Positions 23,230 through 35,199 of a DNA stretch of 64,000 nucleotides are shown piece by piece. This DNA comes from Patiria pectinifera (Eukaryota; Echinodermata; Asteroidea; Valvatida; Asterinidae). Position numbers and translations under genes: made by a program. The notes below the pieces were generated by a model. It saw only the letters and a list, made by a program, of their open reading frames with translations. It did not search any database and was not told the DNA's origin. Each line of letters starts with the position of its first letter. Position 1 is the first letter of the stretch. The stretch is from assembly GCA_029964075.1 (NCBI GenBank), contig CM057129.1, positions 21,753,430 through 21,817,429 on the forward strand. The letters run 5' to 3'.

Positions 23230-26200
23230 CCGACTTTCCGTTACGGTTCAGGTTGACAACATTACTTTTAATGTTCTTTTCGTACTACCCATCTAATCTT
23301 TAACGTGTTTATTTCTATCGTAACGCGGCGTGCGTAATCCCATAATAAAACAAATCAAAGGAGCAACCCGCCTGTGTGGGATACATTTTTTCCAATTGGA
23401 TGCTCTGTGTTTTCTGGACATTTTGCTTCGGGTTTTTTCCTCACTCTTCGTTCACGTGTTCGTCAAGGCGTTCAAGAATTGGTTATCGTTGCGCGAGAAT
23501 TAGCGCCAATGATTGGTTGCCTATCGCCTTAGACCGAGCATGAAGCGGAGTGACAAGGGAAAGAGTTTACGAAGACAGAGATGGGTTTCCCAGCCCCACC
23601 TGATGAAACTCACCAGCGCAGAATTCCCGTAAAAATGTCCAGTCACCGCTAACAAAATGTCCAATAAAGTTCGCACTCCCTCGACTCTGTAGAAAAATCT
23701 CAAAAATCCAGGAGAGTAATAAGAACAATGCATGCTTGACTGTATCCATCGGCATGGACTATAATGCACACAATCTTAGAGATATACAGCGGACAGTACA
23801 ATGCCATGTGTTTGTTGATTTGCAACACAACGTATTCGTAAACTACTTTGTCATTTAATAATTACCTGTCCTTGCCTGTCCCTAGCTATGAGCAATTTAC
23901 ACATTATTATATAGGGCTTACTCTAAAGTCCACGGAAATACCCGTTTCTTGAAAAAAAGTTATTGGCCATAATAATGCGTTAGATATGTACAAACATTGA
24001 GGTATTTTGTTACAAGGACACAAATTTCATTGCACGCCTGAATTCAGGAATCATGGAGAAGCTATAGCCGCATCTGATTAAAACATATTCTAAGGTACGA
24101 AAATTAGGAAGGTTATGGTACTAAGGGAACACAGTAATTATGGTGTGGATACGTTTTTCTTTGACATGTCATGCTTGACAGTTCCTTCCAACGTGACTCT
24201 TGCTTTTGACACTTGAATTCTCCAGAGAGATATGCCTAATACCTCATCTCTCCACAGCCCGTTGAATCGGCTTCATAACCATGACAGCGGCAGACAAGAA
24301 CCGAAGGAAAAAACACAGTTTCCTATTAGATTGTCATAGAGGAAAAAAAATCTCCATGGTTACAAGCGTTCCTTAAGTATGGTAACGGGAGCAAGGGTGA
24401 TGTCCCCGGGCAGGATTTGACCGACAAAATGCCGTCCGATCTGATCAGATCACGGTGCAGCAGTTCGCGCGTACTCGGAATTCCAATTCCCGTGTCCCGT
24501 ACACAAGACGAGTCCAGATACCAATTAGGCCAGATAACGTGACGTCATAATGACGTCGTCAACACCCACACATTTTGATCAGCAAATAATCTTAAAGAAG
24601 ATAAATCAACAGGCTGCTAGAATGTTCCCAATCAAGTCTACCCTTTTTTGACATAAAGAGACACAACATAACAAGTAGGAGACCGATCGTTCCTGCTTAT
24701 CAATTAATACTTTCTAGTCCCCGGAAGAAGACAAAAATCCTGAGTGCTCAAGGTCATTTAGATTTGCATTTTTTTATCAGCCCCCGGGGTACATTTCCAG
24801 CAGGACACCGGTTGGGAAAACAAAGAATTGGGTTTTGATTGGCTGGACAAACAAGGCAGCGAATTCTGAGCTGCTTCGCGGACAGTGGCTCTTTACCAAA
24901 ACGTGGAAGTCCAAGGAAACAGTCGCTCGGGGATAGTATACCCATGATTAGTGCTCGACGAACGCCACAGGCACATGCCGCACACTGAAAAGGCTTAGGT
25001 CTACTACACCCGAATCCGGATTGATACCTAAATCACATTTCCTCTTTGGCCTGTAGTGCTACAGCATGTCCCTTCTCTCTATTATTTTTTTTCTCGGAAG
25101 CGCCGTTCTAAGCCTGACAAGATTTTGTTTGTTCCCTCCACTAATTCCCCGCGAAATGCCGATATTGCTGCGAGAATCGGAGTGTCTCCCGCCCGCCAAA
25201 AATAGAATGAAGGTTTAATCTGGACTGTCAAAGTCGAAATGAACTGCTTGGAGTTCCGTTTCGGGGGTCGCATCAGAGGGCATTTACCGCCAACTAAGCA
25301 AATAAGCGGAGGCAAGAGAATTAGAATGAAAACGTAGAAAAATGAAATATCATGGCCTACACTCGCGGCGTTTGATTTACCAAAATAAATTGGGAAAATG
25401 CAAAAAGGACAAAGTAGGGGAAAGTAATACAAGAAATGGCCCTAAGCACCGCAAAAATAATTGTTGACTTACAAGTTTGCGTGTCTGCGTTTGAATTTAG
25501 CCTCAGTCACTATCTCAACGTATTTGCTTCCCCAACTTGTTGTCTGTTTCTTTTTGAGTACCTGCAAAAACGTCAATTGAGGCTAGTAATTTAAATCGTT
25601 TACTTTAAAATCTAATGAAGAAACATTAAAAGCTACCTTAAATAAATAATTCAGCGCAGCAAGTCGCATTTTTGGAAGAAATAAATGGTTAAAGTACTCG
25701 AGACCAGCATACCTGGATTCACAAGCTGAGAAAGAAAAATGTTGAAGTAGTCGCGGGGAGAAACATGTCGCTTATACAGAAACGTGATTAAAAAGTCGAC
25801 ACAACAGAGAAACCGTAATAACAAAAAAAAGCTGATTCAAGCAAGATAAAAATGAATATCAGCAAAATGATAGTCATCAGAAGACAAATTAAAAAACAAA
25901 TCAGAGTCCCTGGCTTGATACTTGGTTCTGGCGGGAAGTCTGCTGTATGGACTCCTCTTGAGGGAGACGGTCAGTCTCTGTAGGAAATCACTTGCAATTC
26001 GCCCGGAGGTACGGCTTCATTTCCACCTCATTCAATTGCTCTGTTCCAGTTGCCGAGTCTATGGTATGCATATATGAGGGCGGCTCGGCTAGAAACGGAA
26101 GACGCCTCCAACAGTCGTCACATAACTCAGACATGCTCATTTTCTTATTCTCTGATTTTTTTTAGCGGCGATATTTCATCCAAGACCTAGGTATATTTGC

Positions 26201-26643
26201 CAAGCTAAAGTTGCAGGCCTTGCCTGACTTGAAGTGGAGCAGGGAAACTCTCTCGATTGAGCCTAGAGCACCCTCATGCTTGCCGCGGTGTTTGTCGATG
26301 CTAAACCGGCGTTGAATATCAGTTTTAGTCCTGGATGTTTTGCAATATATTTGGCGTAGTTCTCCTCTACTCCTTCCGTTAGGCTTGCCTGAATGACGTT
26401 TCAAAGCTCAATAAGCGTCACCCAATACAATTCTAATATTGTCGAAGTACTGCCCTTTGTGAGCGACCGTCGATATTAGCTTGGAAACGCTTGTTCCTTT
26501 TGTCATTCAACTGGGATACTTGAATCCAACACCGTGCCAAATATTTCCTTTCGGATAACTTCGATCTCATCAAATACGAGTACCTCTTATGCGTAATTTC
26601 GATATACGATTACAGACATACCAAAAGGTTAAATCGTTTGCCA
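23230..26643. other. Intron 2 sequence without recognised features
   Basis: No gene or repeat recognised. Perfect TGACGTCA (CRE palindrome) at 24540-24547 is followed four bases later by TGACGTCG. Confidence 0.5.
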
Positions 26644-26966
26644 CTGGCTTCTTAGTCCTAAGCACTACTGCGGGGCAAAATGTCATGACATCCCGAAATA
26701 AACCTCCACTACAAGAAACTAAACAGTCGTTTTCTTTTGTTTGTTAGTTTGCCTTTTTGTCATTTTCCTTAATTTGACGACTGACCTAGGTACAAATACC
26801 TAACTGGCTTCTTAGTCTTAAGCACTACTGCGGGGCGAAATTTCATGACATCCCGAAATAAACCTCCACTACAAGAAACTAATCAGTCGTTTTCTTTTGT
26901 TTGTTAGTTTGCCTTTTTGTCATTTTCCTTAATTTGACGACTGACCTAGGTACAAATACCTAACTG
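26644..26966. repeat. Tandem duplication of a 160-bp unit (two copies)
   Basis: CTGGCTTCTTAGTC... at 26644-26803 is repeated immediately at 26804-26963. By eye only about four substitutions separate the copies (for example CCTAAGC/CTTAAGC, GGGGCAAAATG/GGGGCGAAATT, AAACAG/AATCAG). The copies abut with no spacer, so this is a recent local duplication and not two transposon insertions. Confidence 0.92.
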
Positions 26967-28380
26967 AGGCGTCCCAATTACCTCTTGCTCAGGTTTGTTC
27001 TGATGATCACTGCTACTGCCCTGCTGTTGGAACACGGCATGTAGTGGTTTTTACGGCGTCTGACTAGCATCCCTAATGAACAACGAAAGTAGTTCAAGTA
27101 GCGATAGAGTGCTGCGGGATCGCCAATTTGAATCTCGCCAAAGGCATTATTCTTTAGTCAAACAATGGTATTTCGTTAACATATGTAATTATTTTCTTTT
27201 TCAACTATGGCTATGGATAGCGAGTCATGGTCCAAAGCCGAATCCTTAGCCTCAACAGCTAATTATTGATGCGGCTTTAACCTGACGTGCACTCCGCAGT
27301 CATAGCTCATGGCTGCGTGTGCCTCATTAGTGAAAAATGCTGTCCACATTTGATCCAAATATACAGAGACAACCAATTGGACATTAATCTATCATGCTTA
27401 TTCTTCGCCATGACACAGGCGCCCAATAACAAATATCGGGATGATTGAGGGGCGGTTGGGATAATGCTCCTTTACATTACGTCTTAAATAAGACAATCCC
27501 TTTAAAGTGTGATGGGGCGCATATGGTTGCATCTTAAACAAAGTCACTTTAATGACCATGAAAACTTCTTACATTATTTGACTTTATTGTCCTGTTCAGA
27601 ATCAACCGTAGCTCCGGACGCTCATTTTAAATGTGGAAGTTTTATAAAAGCTAGAGTACCAGAATGTCCCTAGATGAGTCTTAGGCTCATGAACAAATAC
27701 GTTGGGTCACAATTCGTAGAAAAGACTTGGGGAAAGTTTAGCGTTTTGCGTGTAACCTTAAACATTTCTTGGGCCCCATGGCTTTTAACAACCTCAATCT
27801 GGATGGGAGTTATCCTTCTTTTAATTTATACTGAGAAAAGGGTTAGCATACTGGGTCGGTTGCATTTTGTCTCATGAGTCGGAAGCCACAAATAGGGTCG
27901 CTCGGAAATGAGATCCTGGAAATAAAAAGGCACGCCGTTATAAAAGTATATTTTTAAGTCATTCAATTTAAGCAAGAAAAAAAAAATGACATAGGGAAAG
28001 TAAAAGGTAAGTGATGTTGACCAAGCATTCAGGGTCGGACTTACGAACTTAACTCAATGAGCCTATTTCCGACCCAACTATAGGACTCTTCTGGGATCTC
28101 GGCATTCCCGGCCCACCCACTTCCTTCCCTGTCCATCCATAATAACCCGGGGGCCAAGCACCATAAAAAGGGAGGAAACAAGACGGCACCCTAAGCCACG
28201 GTTTCCGAGCGGACCAATTTCTGCCTTGAACCTTTACACTGCTAACCTGAACTTTGCGGACAGTCCCACCAGCACAGCTAAGCGATGACGCTAAGGTACC
28301 GTTGGAACTTTACGATGGTAAATTGAATCTCTTATACAAAGTGTAGGAGCGCGCGTGTTGAAAAGTAAAATGACAACATT
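26967..28380. other. No feature recognised
   Basis: Intron 2 sequence with no recognisable gene or repeat. Confidence 0.45.
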
Positions 28381-28440
28381 GGGATTCGAACACACCCTCA
28401 TCCACCCGCAGGTTTAACAGCGAGGCTATTTCATCAGACA
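28381..28440 (-). repeat. tRNA-like A and B boxes (possible SINE head)
   Basis: On the minus strand TAGCCTCGCTG (A-box-like, one mismatch) is followed 36 bases later by TGTTCGAATCC (B-box-like, one mismatch). No cloverleaf can be drawn, so this is at best a tRNA-derived SINE or decayed pseudogene. Confidence 0.3.
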
Positions 28441-28698
28441 GATCATTTTTCGAGCTTTAAGCCTATAAGTGTGCAACTGAATTGTGCATTGTATTCCGAG
28501 TCTAGAGAGCGTGTAATTGATTCCACTTCGACTCATCTTTCTGTTTCTGCTATATCGCCGAACGACAGGTGCAGCGCGCTATTCATTTGCGGGCTTCCTA
28601 ACAACTGTGCAATATCAAAGCCACGTTGCCTATTTGTAATTCTCATCTGAATTGAGCTATCTCACCTCAATCACCTCAAAACGTGACGTCATTATGCA

Positions 28699-29150
28699 TA
28701 AAGCCCGGCACACACCTTTCCGACTGTACCGGTTCAGCGCGTCATCGGGCCATCGTACGGAGGTGTGCGGGGAACATTCGGACCGATCTGACCGTAAACT
28801 AGGTAGACTGGATGAAATCAAACATGTTTGATATGTTCTCAACCGATTTCTCCGGATCCGATGTCACCGGAAAGGTGTGCGGGCAGCACTCCCATTTCTC
28901 CGGGCGCGATATTTATGTTAACCAATCTGTCAGATTAACGAAGGAAGTCACATGATTCAAAATTTACGGCTGCATTTTGTCATCATGTGACTGGTCATCA
29001 TGTGACTGGTCATCATTTGACTATAGAACGGAATCGGTTATGTGTGCGGGTGACGTTGCGGTCTAACCGCAACGGTGAAAACAAAAACCATACCGGTGAT
29101 GAGGCGATCCGGTGAACAGGTAAAATCGGAAGGGAATGCGCTGGGCTTTA
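28699..29150. mobile_element. Inverted-repeat DNA element, 452 bp
   Basis: TAAAGCCCGGCACACACCTT at the left and TAAAGCCCAGCGCATTCCCT read inverted from the right form about 25-bp imperfect TIRs. Inside, GGTGTGCGGG or close variants recur near 28763, 28873 and 29041, and a 15-bp unit (CATCATGTGACTGGT) is repeated nearly three times at 28981-29021. Non-coding; probably a non-autonomous transposon. A perfect TGACGTCA lies just outside at 28684-28691. Confidence 0.6.
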
Positions 29151-29464
29151 GGTCTACTGGGTATTCGAAACGCGCTCAAAAACGTGGACATACGCGCGCT
29201 ACACGTGCATCCACTTGTTGCGCTATTAGCTTACGAATTGTGTACGTGTGAAGTCATTAATTAAGTTTGTTTCGTGTTTTTAAATGACGGAGTTTTTTTT
29301 ATTCCACGTCACCACTGACTATTTTTGTGGCTCTCATAGGTATTGTGCGCATATGTTTTATGAGTTTTTGTTATTATATATTATTTGGGGGGTGGGGGTG
29401 GGCGCTGTGACCTCGTGGGGAAAAAAAGCAATATAAAGAGATACCATCGGCAACGAGCAATTTG
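29151..29464. other. Spacer with a G-rich tract
   Basis: No gene. GGGGGG-T-GGGGG-T-GGG at about 29385-29401 is capable of G-quadruplex formation on the plus strand. Confidence 0.4.
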
Positions 29465-29802
29465 CAGGGGCGTAGCAAGGTCATTTTGATTGGGTTAAAC
29501 ATTTCTTGAAAAGGGCACTTGCACATCCGTGCTGAAATGTAGACACGTTTTTTCCTCCGGACACTTGGCCTCCGTAAAATCAAATCACCAGTAACGGCTG
29601 ATGGCAAAAAAGGGCACAACTTTTTTTTTAAAGGGCACTTGTTCAGAAAAAAAGGGCAATTGTTAACAAAAGAAGGGCACTTCTTCACAGATATGGGGGG
29701 GGGGGGTAAGCGCTGGTGAAAAAGGGCATTTGAATAGAAAAGGGCATTCTTTACCGAATATTGGGGGGATACCCCCTTTACTCCCCGCTGGCTACGCCTA
29801 TG
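29465..29802. mobile_element. hAT-like element with repeated AAGGGCA motifs and G-tract
   Basis: CAGGGGCGTAGCAAGG at the left and, inverted from the right, CATAGGCGTAGCCAGCGG give hAT-like ends (CAG.GGCGTAGC). Inside, AAAAGGGCAC/T-type motifs recur at least seven times between 29511 and 29748, and a 12-G run sits at about 29695-29706. No matching 8-bp target duplication was found, so the boundaries are less certain than in the related copies. The 146-codon minus-strand open frame here has no protein likeness. Confidence 0.5.
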
Positions 29803-29914
29803 ATGTGGACCCACTTTGGGGCCAACCCAGTTCGCGAAGTTAAGTACAACGTTATCGGACTTTCGCGCACTGTCACCAGTTCCTCTAAGTTTCTGATTTG
29901 ATTAATATTGACAA

Positions 29915-30570
29915 TATACAGGGTGTTTCAATAAAAAGGAAACCCAGCTTTGAAGAACCAGTATGGACAGACTAAATGTTTACTGGCTATAAATCTGTTA
30001 TCATCTGAAAGCGTAATCTGTGTGCTTTTCAATAATACCTTGTTTACATTTCCAGGGTCATGCATCACTGAGCGCCACTGTCATGAGATTTTGATGCAAA
30101 ATTGCAGTTGGTTCACTTTCATGTCAAACACAATAGGCATGGTGTGCACGAGAATAAGTATTCAAGAAGACACGAGTGCATAAAAAGAAACCAAAGAACA
30201 AGTCGGGTTGGTTTCAAAACTGGATTTTATTGTTTTTCATGAATTTCTCGTTTTGACCAAGCCACGTTCAAAACAATGTGCCAATTTCCCGAGGATGAAC
30301 ATTCAAGCCATTTCACAGACATTTTCGTAACAATAGGCACACCGTGCCCAGTGGTTTTTTTTATGAAAGTGAACCGACTGCATTTTTGCATCCAGTTTTG
30401 AAGACAATGATGCTCACTGATGCATGACTCAGAAAACCTAAACATAGTATCATTGAAAAGCATAGAGATTACGCATTCAGATAATACCAGTTTTATAGCC
30501 AGTAAACATATTGTCTGTCCATACTTATTCTTTGAAGATGGGTTTCCTTTTTTTTTAAACACCCTATATA
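29915..30570. mobile_element. Near-palindromic element with TATA-CAGGGTGTTT ends, 656 bp
   Basis: Left end TATACAGGGTGTTTCA and right end (inverted) TATATAGGGTGTTTAA are followed by arms of about 225 bases that match inverted (AAGGAAACCCA, TATGGACAGAC-AAATGTTTACTGGCTATAAA, CAATGATAC / CAATAATAC, TCATGCATCA, GGTTCACTTTCAT). A central stretch of about 200 bases (30146-30350) is not symmetric. Flanking TA dinucleotides would suit a TA-targeting superfamily. Non-coding. Confidence 0.7.
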
Positions 30571-31029
30571 TGATAAAACAACCCCCCCCCAAAAAAAATG
30601 AACTTTAGAACGGGACATACTAATGCGATTGTCCTGTTTACGGCCCCGTTGTTCCTATAACAGAAAGAAGTACGATTTTCTGAACGGAAATAAACATGAA
30701 AGCACAATATTCTTGTTTGTCAGTTGCGTGATTTCAAAAATGGGTACAAACGCCAGCAGCTTTTAGAAGAAATGCACAACATGTTAAACTCACGTGTACA
30801 GAGTACGTGATTTCATTCGATAGTTAATCTTTTTAGCTCAGCACGTAGCTCAGGTTGCCCGCACGCGAATTTCTTTTCCGTAGGTGGTTTGCTCCAAAGT
30901 CATGAATAATTCAATAGTTTCGATCGGGCCAGTATGTTTATTCATGAAACAGAACAGCGATATCAAGAGCATTGTTGTTATTTAGTTAACCAGTTACTTT
31001 AAAGCATTTTAAAATACGGATTTCGTCGA
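30571..31029. other. No feature recognised
   Basis: Begins with a C-run/A-run (about 30582-30598); otherwise nothing recognised. Confidence 0.45.
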
Positions 31030-31032
31030 GCT

Positions 31033-31115
31033 ACCACAGTAGCCTAGTGGATAGCGTGATGAGCTTTGGATGCAAAGATCCCTAGTTCGAATCCAAGTCG
31101 ATGCTCATTTTCATC
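31033..31115 (+). repeat. tRNA-derived sequence (pseudogene or SINE head)
   Basis: TAGCCTAGTGG at 31040-31050 is a full match to the A-box consensus and AGTTCGAATCC at 31084-31094 matches the B box with one difference. Their 44-base spacing is exactly that of a tRNA gene. The acceptor stem, T stem and anticodon stem do not pair properly, so it is not a working tRNA. A perfect 7-bp hairpin (GTCGATG...CATCGAC, 31098-31119) follows. Confidence 0.45.
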
Positions 31116-33993
31116 GACTATTTTGATTCTCTGAATTTATTGCTAAGAGAACGAGAACCTAAGTGTCTTGCAACGATTCAAAGGAAAACTGAATTATGCA
31201 TGACATTTGAGTAACCCACCTACTGCCCGCGCATGGTACATTTTTGCCTCGTGAGGCGAAAAAAACCCAGGACAGATAGTTTCCTCGCGGCCTGGAGAGG
31301 CAGAAAACTCAGTAAAAAAATTAACCGCACACGGGGATATTTTGTGAGCTACGTGCAGAGCAAACGGCCTCGACTGACTTTTTGCTCAGCACGGAGATCT
31401 CGTGTGCGGTGGGCATATAGTTATAGCTCATCCTGACAGGAATTCCGTTCACAACGGGAATATATTGTTCACGCCTTAATAAGCCACGATGTCATATTTT
31501 TTTCCCTGGAGTCTTGCCCTGTTTTTTAAACTAAGAAAAAACATCAAATCGAGAAAAACGTAAAACTGTAATTTGAGAGATGATGCATAATTGATGATCC
31601 GGTAGGGAGCAGTAAACATTCAACCTACGTCAGGCGCCGGAATTCATGGTATTTAGACAAAAAGCCACGATTGCCTGTCGCGAGTCCACGCATTCATTCA
31701 TTTCTTTCCTGGCTGAATCAGTCACACGTTGAGAAGAAAAAAATTGTCACCTGATCGAGCGAGGCCCTTTTTGTTATCCACGGTTAAATGCATGCAGGTT
31801 CACACGAAACAATGACATTTTGCCCCAAGCCCCGAAATCCCGCTACGCCAGAACCTGTAATTGGATAACTACGCGAGCGCATATCAAACACTTAGAAAAT
31901 ACTACCTCGGCCCTTGGAACTAAAGCAGCCCTCACATGCATCGGAAAGAGAGGGATGAGGGTAGCAGCTAGTACCAGTCAACAAATCCCGCATAGTCAGC
32001 CTTGCATGCTGATGGGATTGTATAACATTGCTTGCCCTGATATTTCCATTGAACCGTCCCATCCATCATGGATCCGATTTCTAGCTAGCTTCCCCACCCG
32101 CTCTGATCCTTGGCGATATTTTTTAGCAACAAAATGCACGGTCGGCTGGACTACTTTCGCCAGAAACGTGCGATCCGATAGCGCAAAAGTCATTACACCA
32201 TGCCGGGTATTACTAAGAGCCGTGAGCCAGGGGTTCCTGATAGGAATTACATGGAAACTCTGCCGAAAGGTTAGAGCTGATACCGCTGCAGATGCGAACC
32301 ATTACTAATAAGACATATTGAATAGCCTTCCCAGTAGTGCGCAAGTAAAGAGTCTTTACAGATACAGGTGAGATTTGCCAACTCTTCTACATCATGCCGC
32401 AAGGTGTATTGACTAGGCAGCTTTCATGTCAAATATCGCCAATAATTTTAACCCCCCGCTCAGTTTTAGAACATGTTTTATTATTCAAAATTTCGGAACC
32501 TTTTTAATAAGAAAAAAGGGGAAAACAAGATACATCCGGATTATATTTTACTTGTTATTTGAAGTCACACTCACCACCTCACCCCGTTCAAAGTTTGTTT
32601 TAGACGTGTATGATATAACGTGAATAAAGCCTTCGGAAAAATAAAATGCCGATGTCCTTATCTTATAAGGAACGAGACGAGGTCGGTTTGTTAGCCAATA
32701 CGGGTCCTGTTTACTACTATATTGACTTTATCGGGTGTGCAAAATTGCTCCGTAAAACCAAATTGCCCCGGAGGCCAGCACAGGTCCCCTTGTAATTAGG
32801 CCTAATGGTTGACATACACAGACAGATAATGTGAAGAGGACACTGATGGGGCCGTTGCCTCTACAAGGCTTCAGGGAAACCTTCTTCGCATCCACAGAGT
32901 CATGGGTTGGCTTGGTATCAAAGTCGTCGTGAGTTTTACAAAAACTGGGGCACAGGCACAAACTTTATTTGCCGACCAAAATATAATGAATGTATGAGCA
33001 GAAAGCCAACATTTTGCCAGAAGCAAAAGGGTACAGAATGAAAAAAATAACTAATGTTCAGGATTAGTTTTTTATATATGTATATATATATCACACAGGT
33101 TTTGAACCATTCAACCGCCGACGTTTGCACTCATAAAGCGCCGCTCGTCCACATTCGCCCCATCTTTATACCATAGATGGTTCAAAACTTGAGATCTTCG
33201 CAGCAAAATTTACTGCATTACCTTGGTATGATGAATGTGCACTGAACAAAATTTCCCAGGTGAGTACTGCGCGTACATTTTAGAATTAAACCGGTTCAGG
33301 CGACAAGCAAACATCGACTCAAGGATTGGCTAGGACCATAGTTAATCGTGAGCTCCTTTATGCTCAATTGTGTTGAAGCCTGAATGGCAAAGATACTCTG
33401 CCTCCCGAATGAATGAGGAATCTAGTCATGCTCTTCTTTCCGTGGACTCGCTCTAGAAACGTGACGAGATTCTCGAAATATGGTCTCTTGGCCAGTGGAT
33501 GGCAATAGAGCCAACCCCACGCGGCCAGTACCGTATCAGACAAACAGAGATTTTCCTCCTCACGTATGCAAGCCGTGCCTCCGCGCCGCTCGGAAAATAT
33601 TTACATTTCCGATTATTTTAAGAGACACTAACTCATTTACCGCTGGCTGTAAAATCAATTACAGGAGCGTTTTATATCGGTCAATCCAATTACACATTTT
33701 CGGTTATACAAGTACGGTCATGCGCAGTTCGCGGAGGCCGGGTGCTGGTTGTTCGTAAAACAAATATAAAGTAAAACGACATCAAACGACGCATCTGCAA
33801 ACGCCAGTAAAGAATCATTCCTCAGCTCAGGAAACAAGGTTAAATATTATCAAGTTATATAATTACGAAGCATGACTACCTCAACAAATACTCTTGCAAG
33901 TGCGCTTAAAAAAAATACTAATCCATTGGAAATAACAAAAAGAAATGTCAAAACTGGATAAAAAAATGTATCCACGGGTCACGTTCTAGGGAC
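31116..33993. other. No gene recognised
   Basis: Intron 2 sequence without repeats that I can delimit. The 162-codon frame at 31820-32308 has no recognisable motif and lacks supporting splice or homology evidence. Confidence 0.5.
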
Positions 33994-34292
33994 CAGTAGC
34001 GGCGCTATCCCCCCACCACCACCAACTGTCTTCCTTTTCACCCAGTCAGGCCCCCACGAAAATCAAACAAACGATAAAAAAGATGTTAAGGTTAAAAGAA
34101 CACGAAATACGAAAAGAGACTCAGGGTCAATATTGTACATTGAATGTTTAAGACTGGAAACCCCAGAAATGGCCCAGAAACTCATAGATACTTTGTTTTT
34201 GATTGCCCACGCTGCCCCCCCCCCCAAAAAAAAAATAATAATAAACAAACATTTAATAAAAAAAATTGTAGACTCTGGCGCCGCCACTCCTG
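33994..34292. mobile_element. hAT-like G-tract element (299 bp)
   Basis: CAGTAGCGGCGCTATCC at the left and CAGGAGTGGCGGCGCCAGAG inverted from the right are related hAT-like ends. C/G homopolymers occur near both ends (34010-34018; 34206-34216 followed by a long A-run). Target duplication is unclear: AGGGACCA and GGTGACCA lie near the borders, 6 of 8 matching if the ends are set two bases inward. Confidence 0.5.
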
Positions 34293-35199
34293 GTGACCAA
34301 CAGGCATGTTTTAAATTACTGTTAAGAAATGATTTTCTGAATATCACTGTACTAATCTATTCTCCAGTGAATGTTACTCTGAAATATTGTCCGTGATAAT
34401 GCATGCGGCGAGCAAATATTGAGGAGCTGTACAGGACCCATGAGACGGTGGAAAACTTTGAGGGAATTGAAATTCAAGGCTTTCTGGTTAATCTGCCCGC
34501 CGCAGAAATGGGACCTGTTTGATTGACAGAATATCACAAGATATTCACACGCGAACAAAAGTAACACAAATATAGGAACCTTCTTGAGAGATGTTCTTGG
34601 TTTTTCATTTGGTTCGCTCTTTTCTGGTCACTGCTTTTGTTATCTCCAAATCATCCACTGGCTTACAAAATGTCACTTTTTGTAAGTTATGAGTTTGTTG
34701 TTTAACTTACGTCTAGAGTAACAACTATGCAGCGATTTGAGTAAGTCGAGCAAAGTCAAGTACATCAGGGTTTTAATGAGCAACACTGTCTGTGGATTGT
34801 AAAAAGTGTAAGGTTAATGAAGAGGGTAAAACTTGCAGGTATAATTATTGATGAGTAGAACCTGTGACACCAATGTAATATCGAGGGATTCAGTTCTGTG
34901 TTTTGTTGAGCGGATTAAAAAAAAAGCAAAGGTCCGGAATTCATACAGCGGTTTAGAACGAAGAGCTTCGGGTACAATGGTAATTAGAAATTCGTCTATA
35001 GGATCATTATTTTAACAAATGTGTTGAATATAGACCAATCCATCTTTGATTTGTACCAAACTGATTTTAGAAAACTGTACGAGTATTCACTACGCACTAA
35101 AACGAGTCTGCAATGACCATGGATCCTAACTACTGGTATGTAACAGCTGCAAAAGGTACAGATAACTCATCATGAATAAGACATTAATGTGATCACAGG
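34293..35199. other. No feature recognised
   Basis: AT-rich spacer without recognisable gene or repeat. Confidence 0.45.

Noticed and set aside
29374..29814. A 146-codon minus-strand open frame
   Set aside because: It covers the hAT-like element and simply translates the repeated AAGGGCA motifs.
30227..30592. A 121-codon frame
   Set aside because: It lies within one arm of the near-palindromic element and has no recognised domain.
31033..31115. Functional tRNA gene
   Set aside because: The boxes fit, but the acceptor, anticodon and T stems do not pair.
31820..32308. A 162-codon plus-strand frame
   Set aside because: No recognisable motif, no transcript-like signals, and it sits in an intron; length alone is insufficient.
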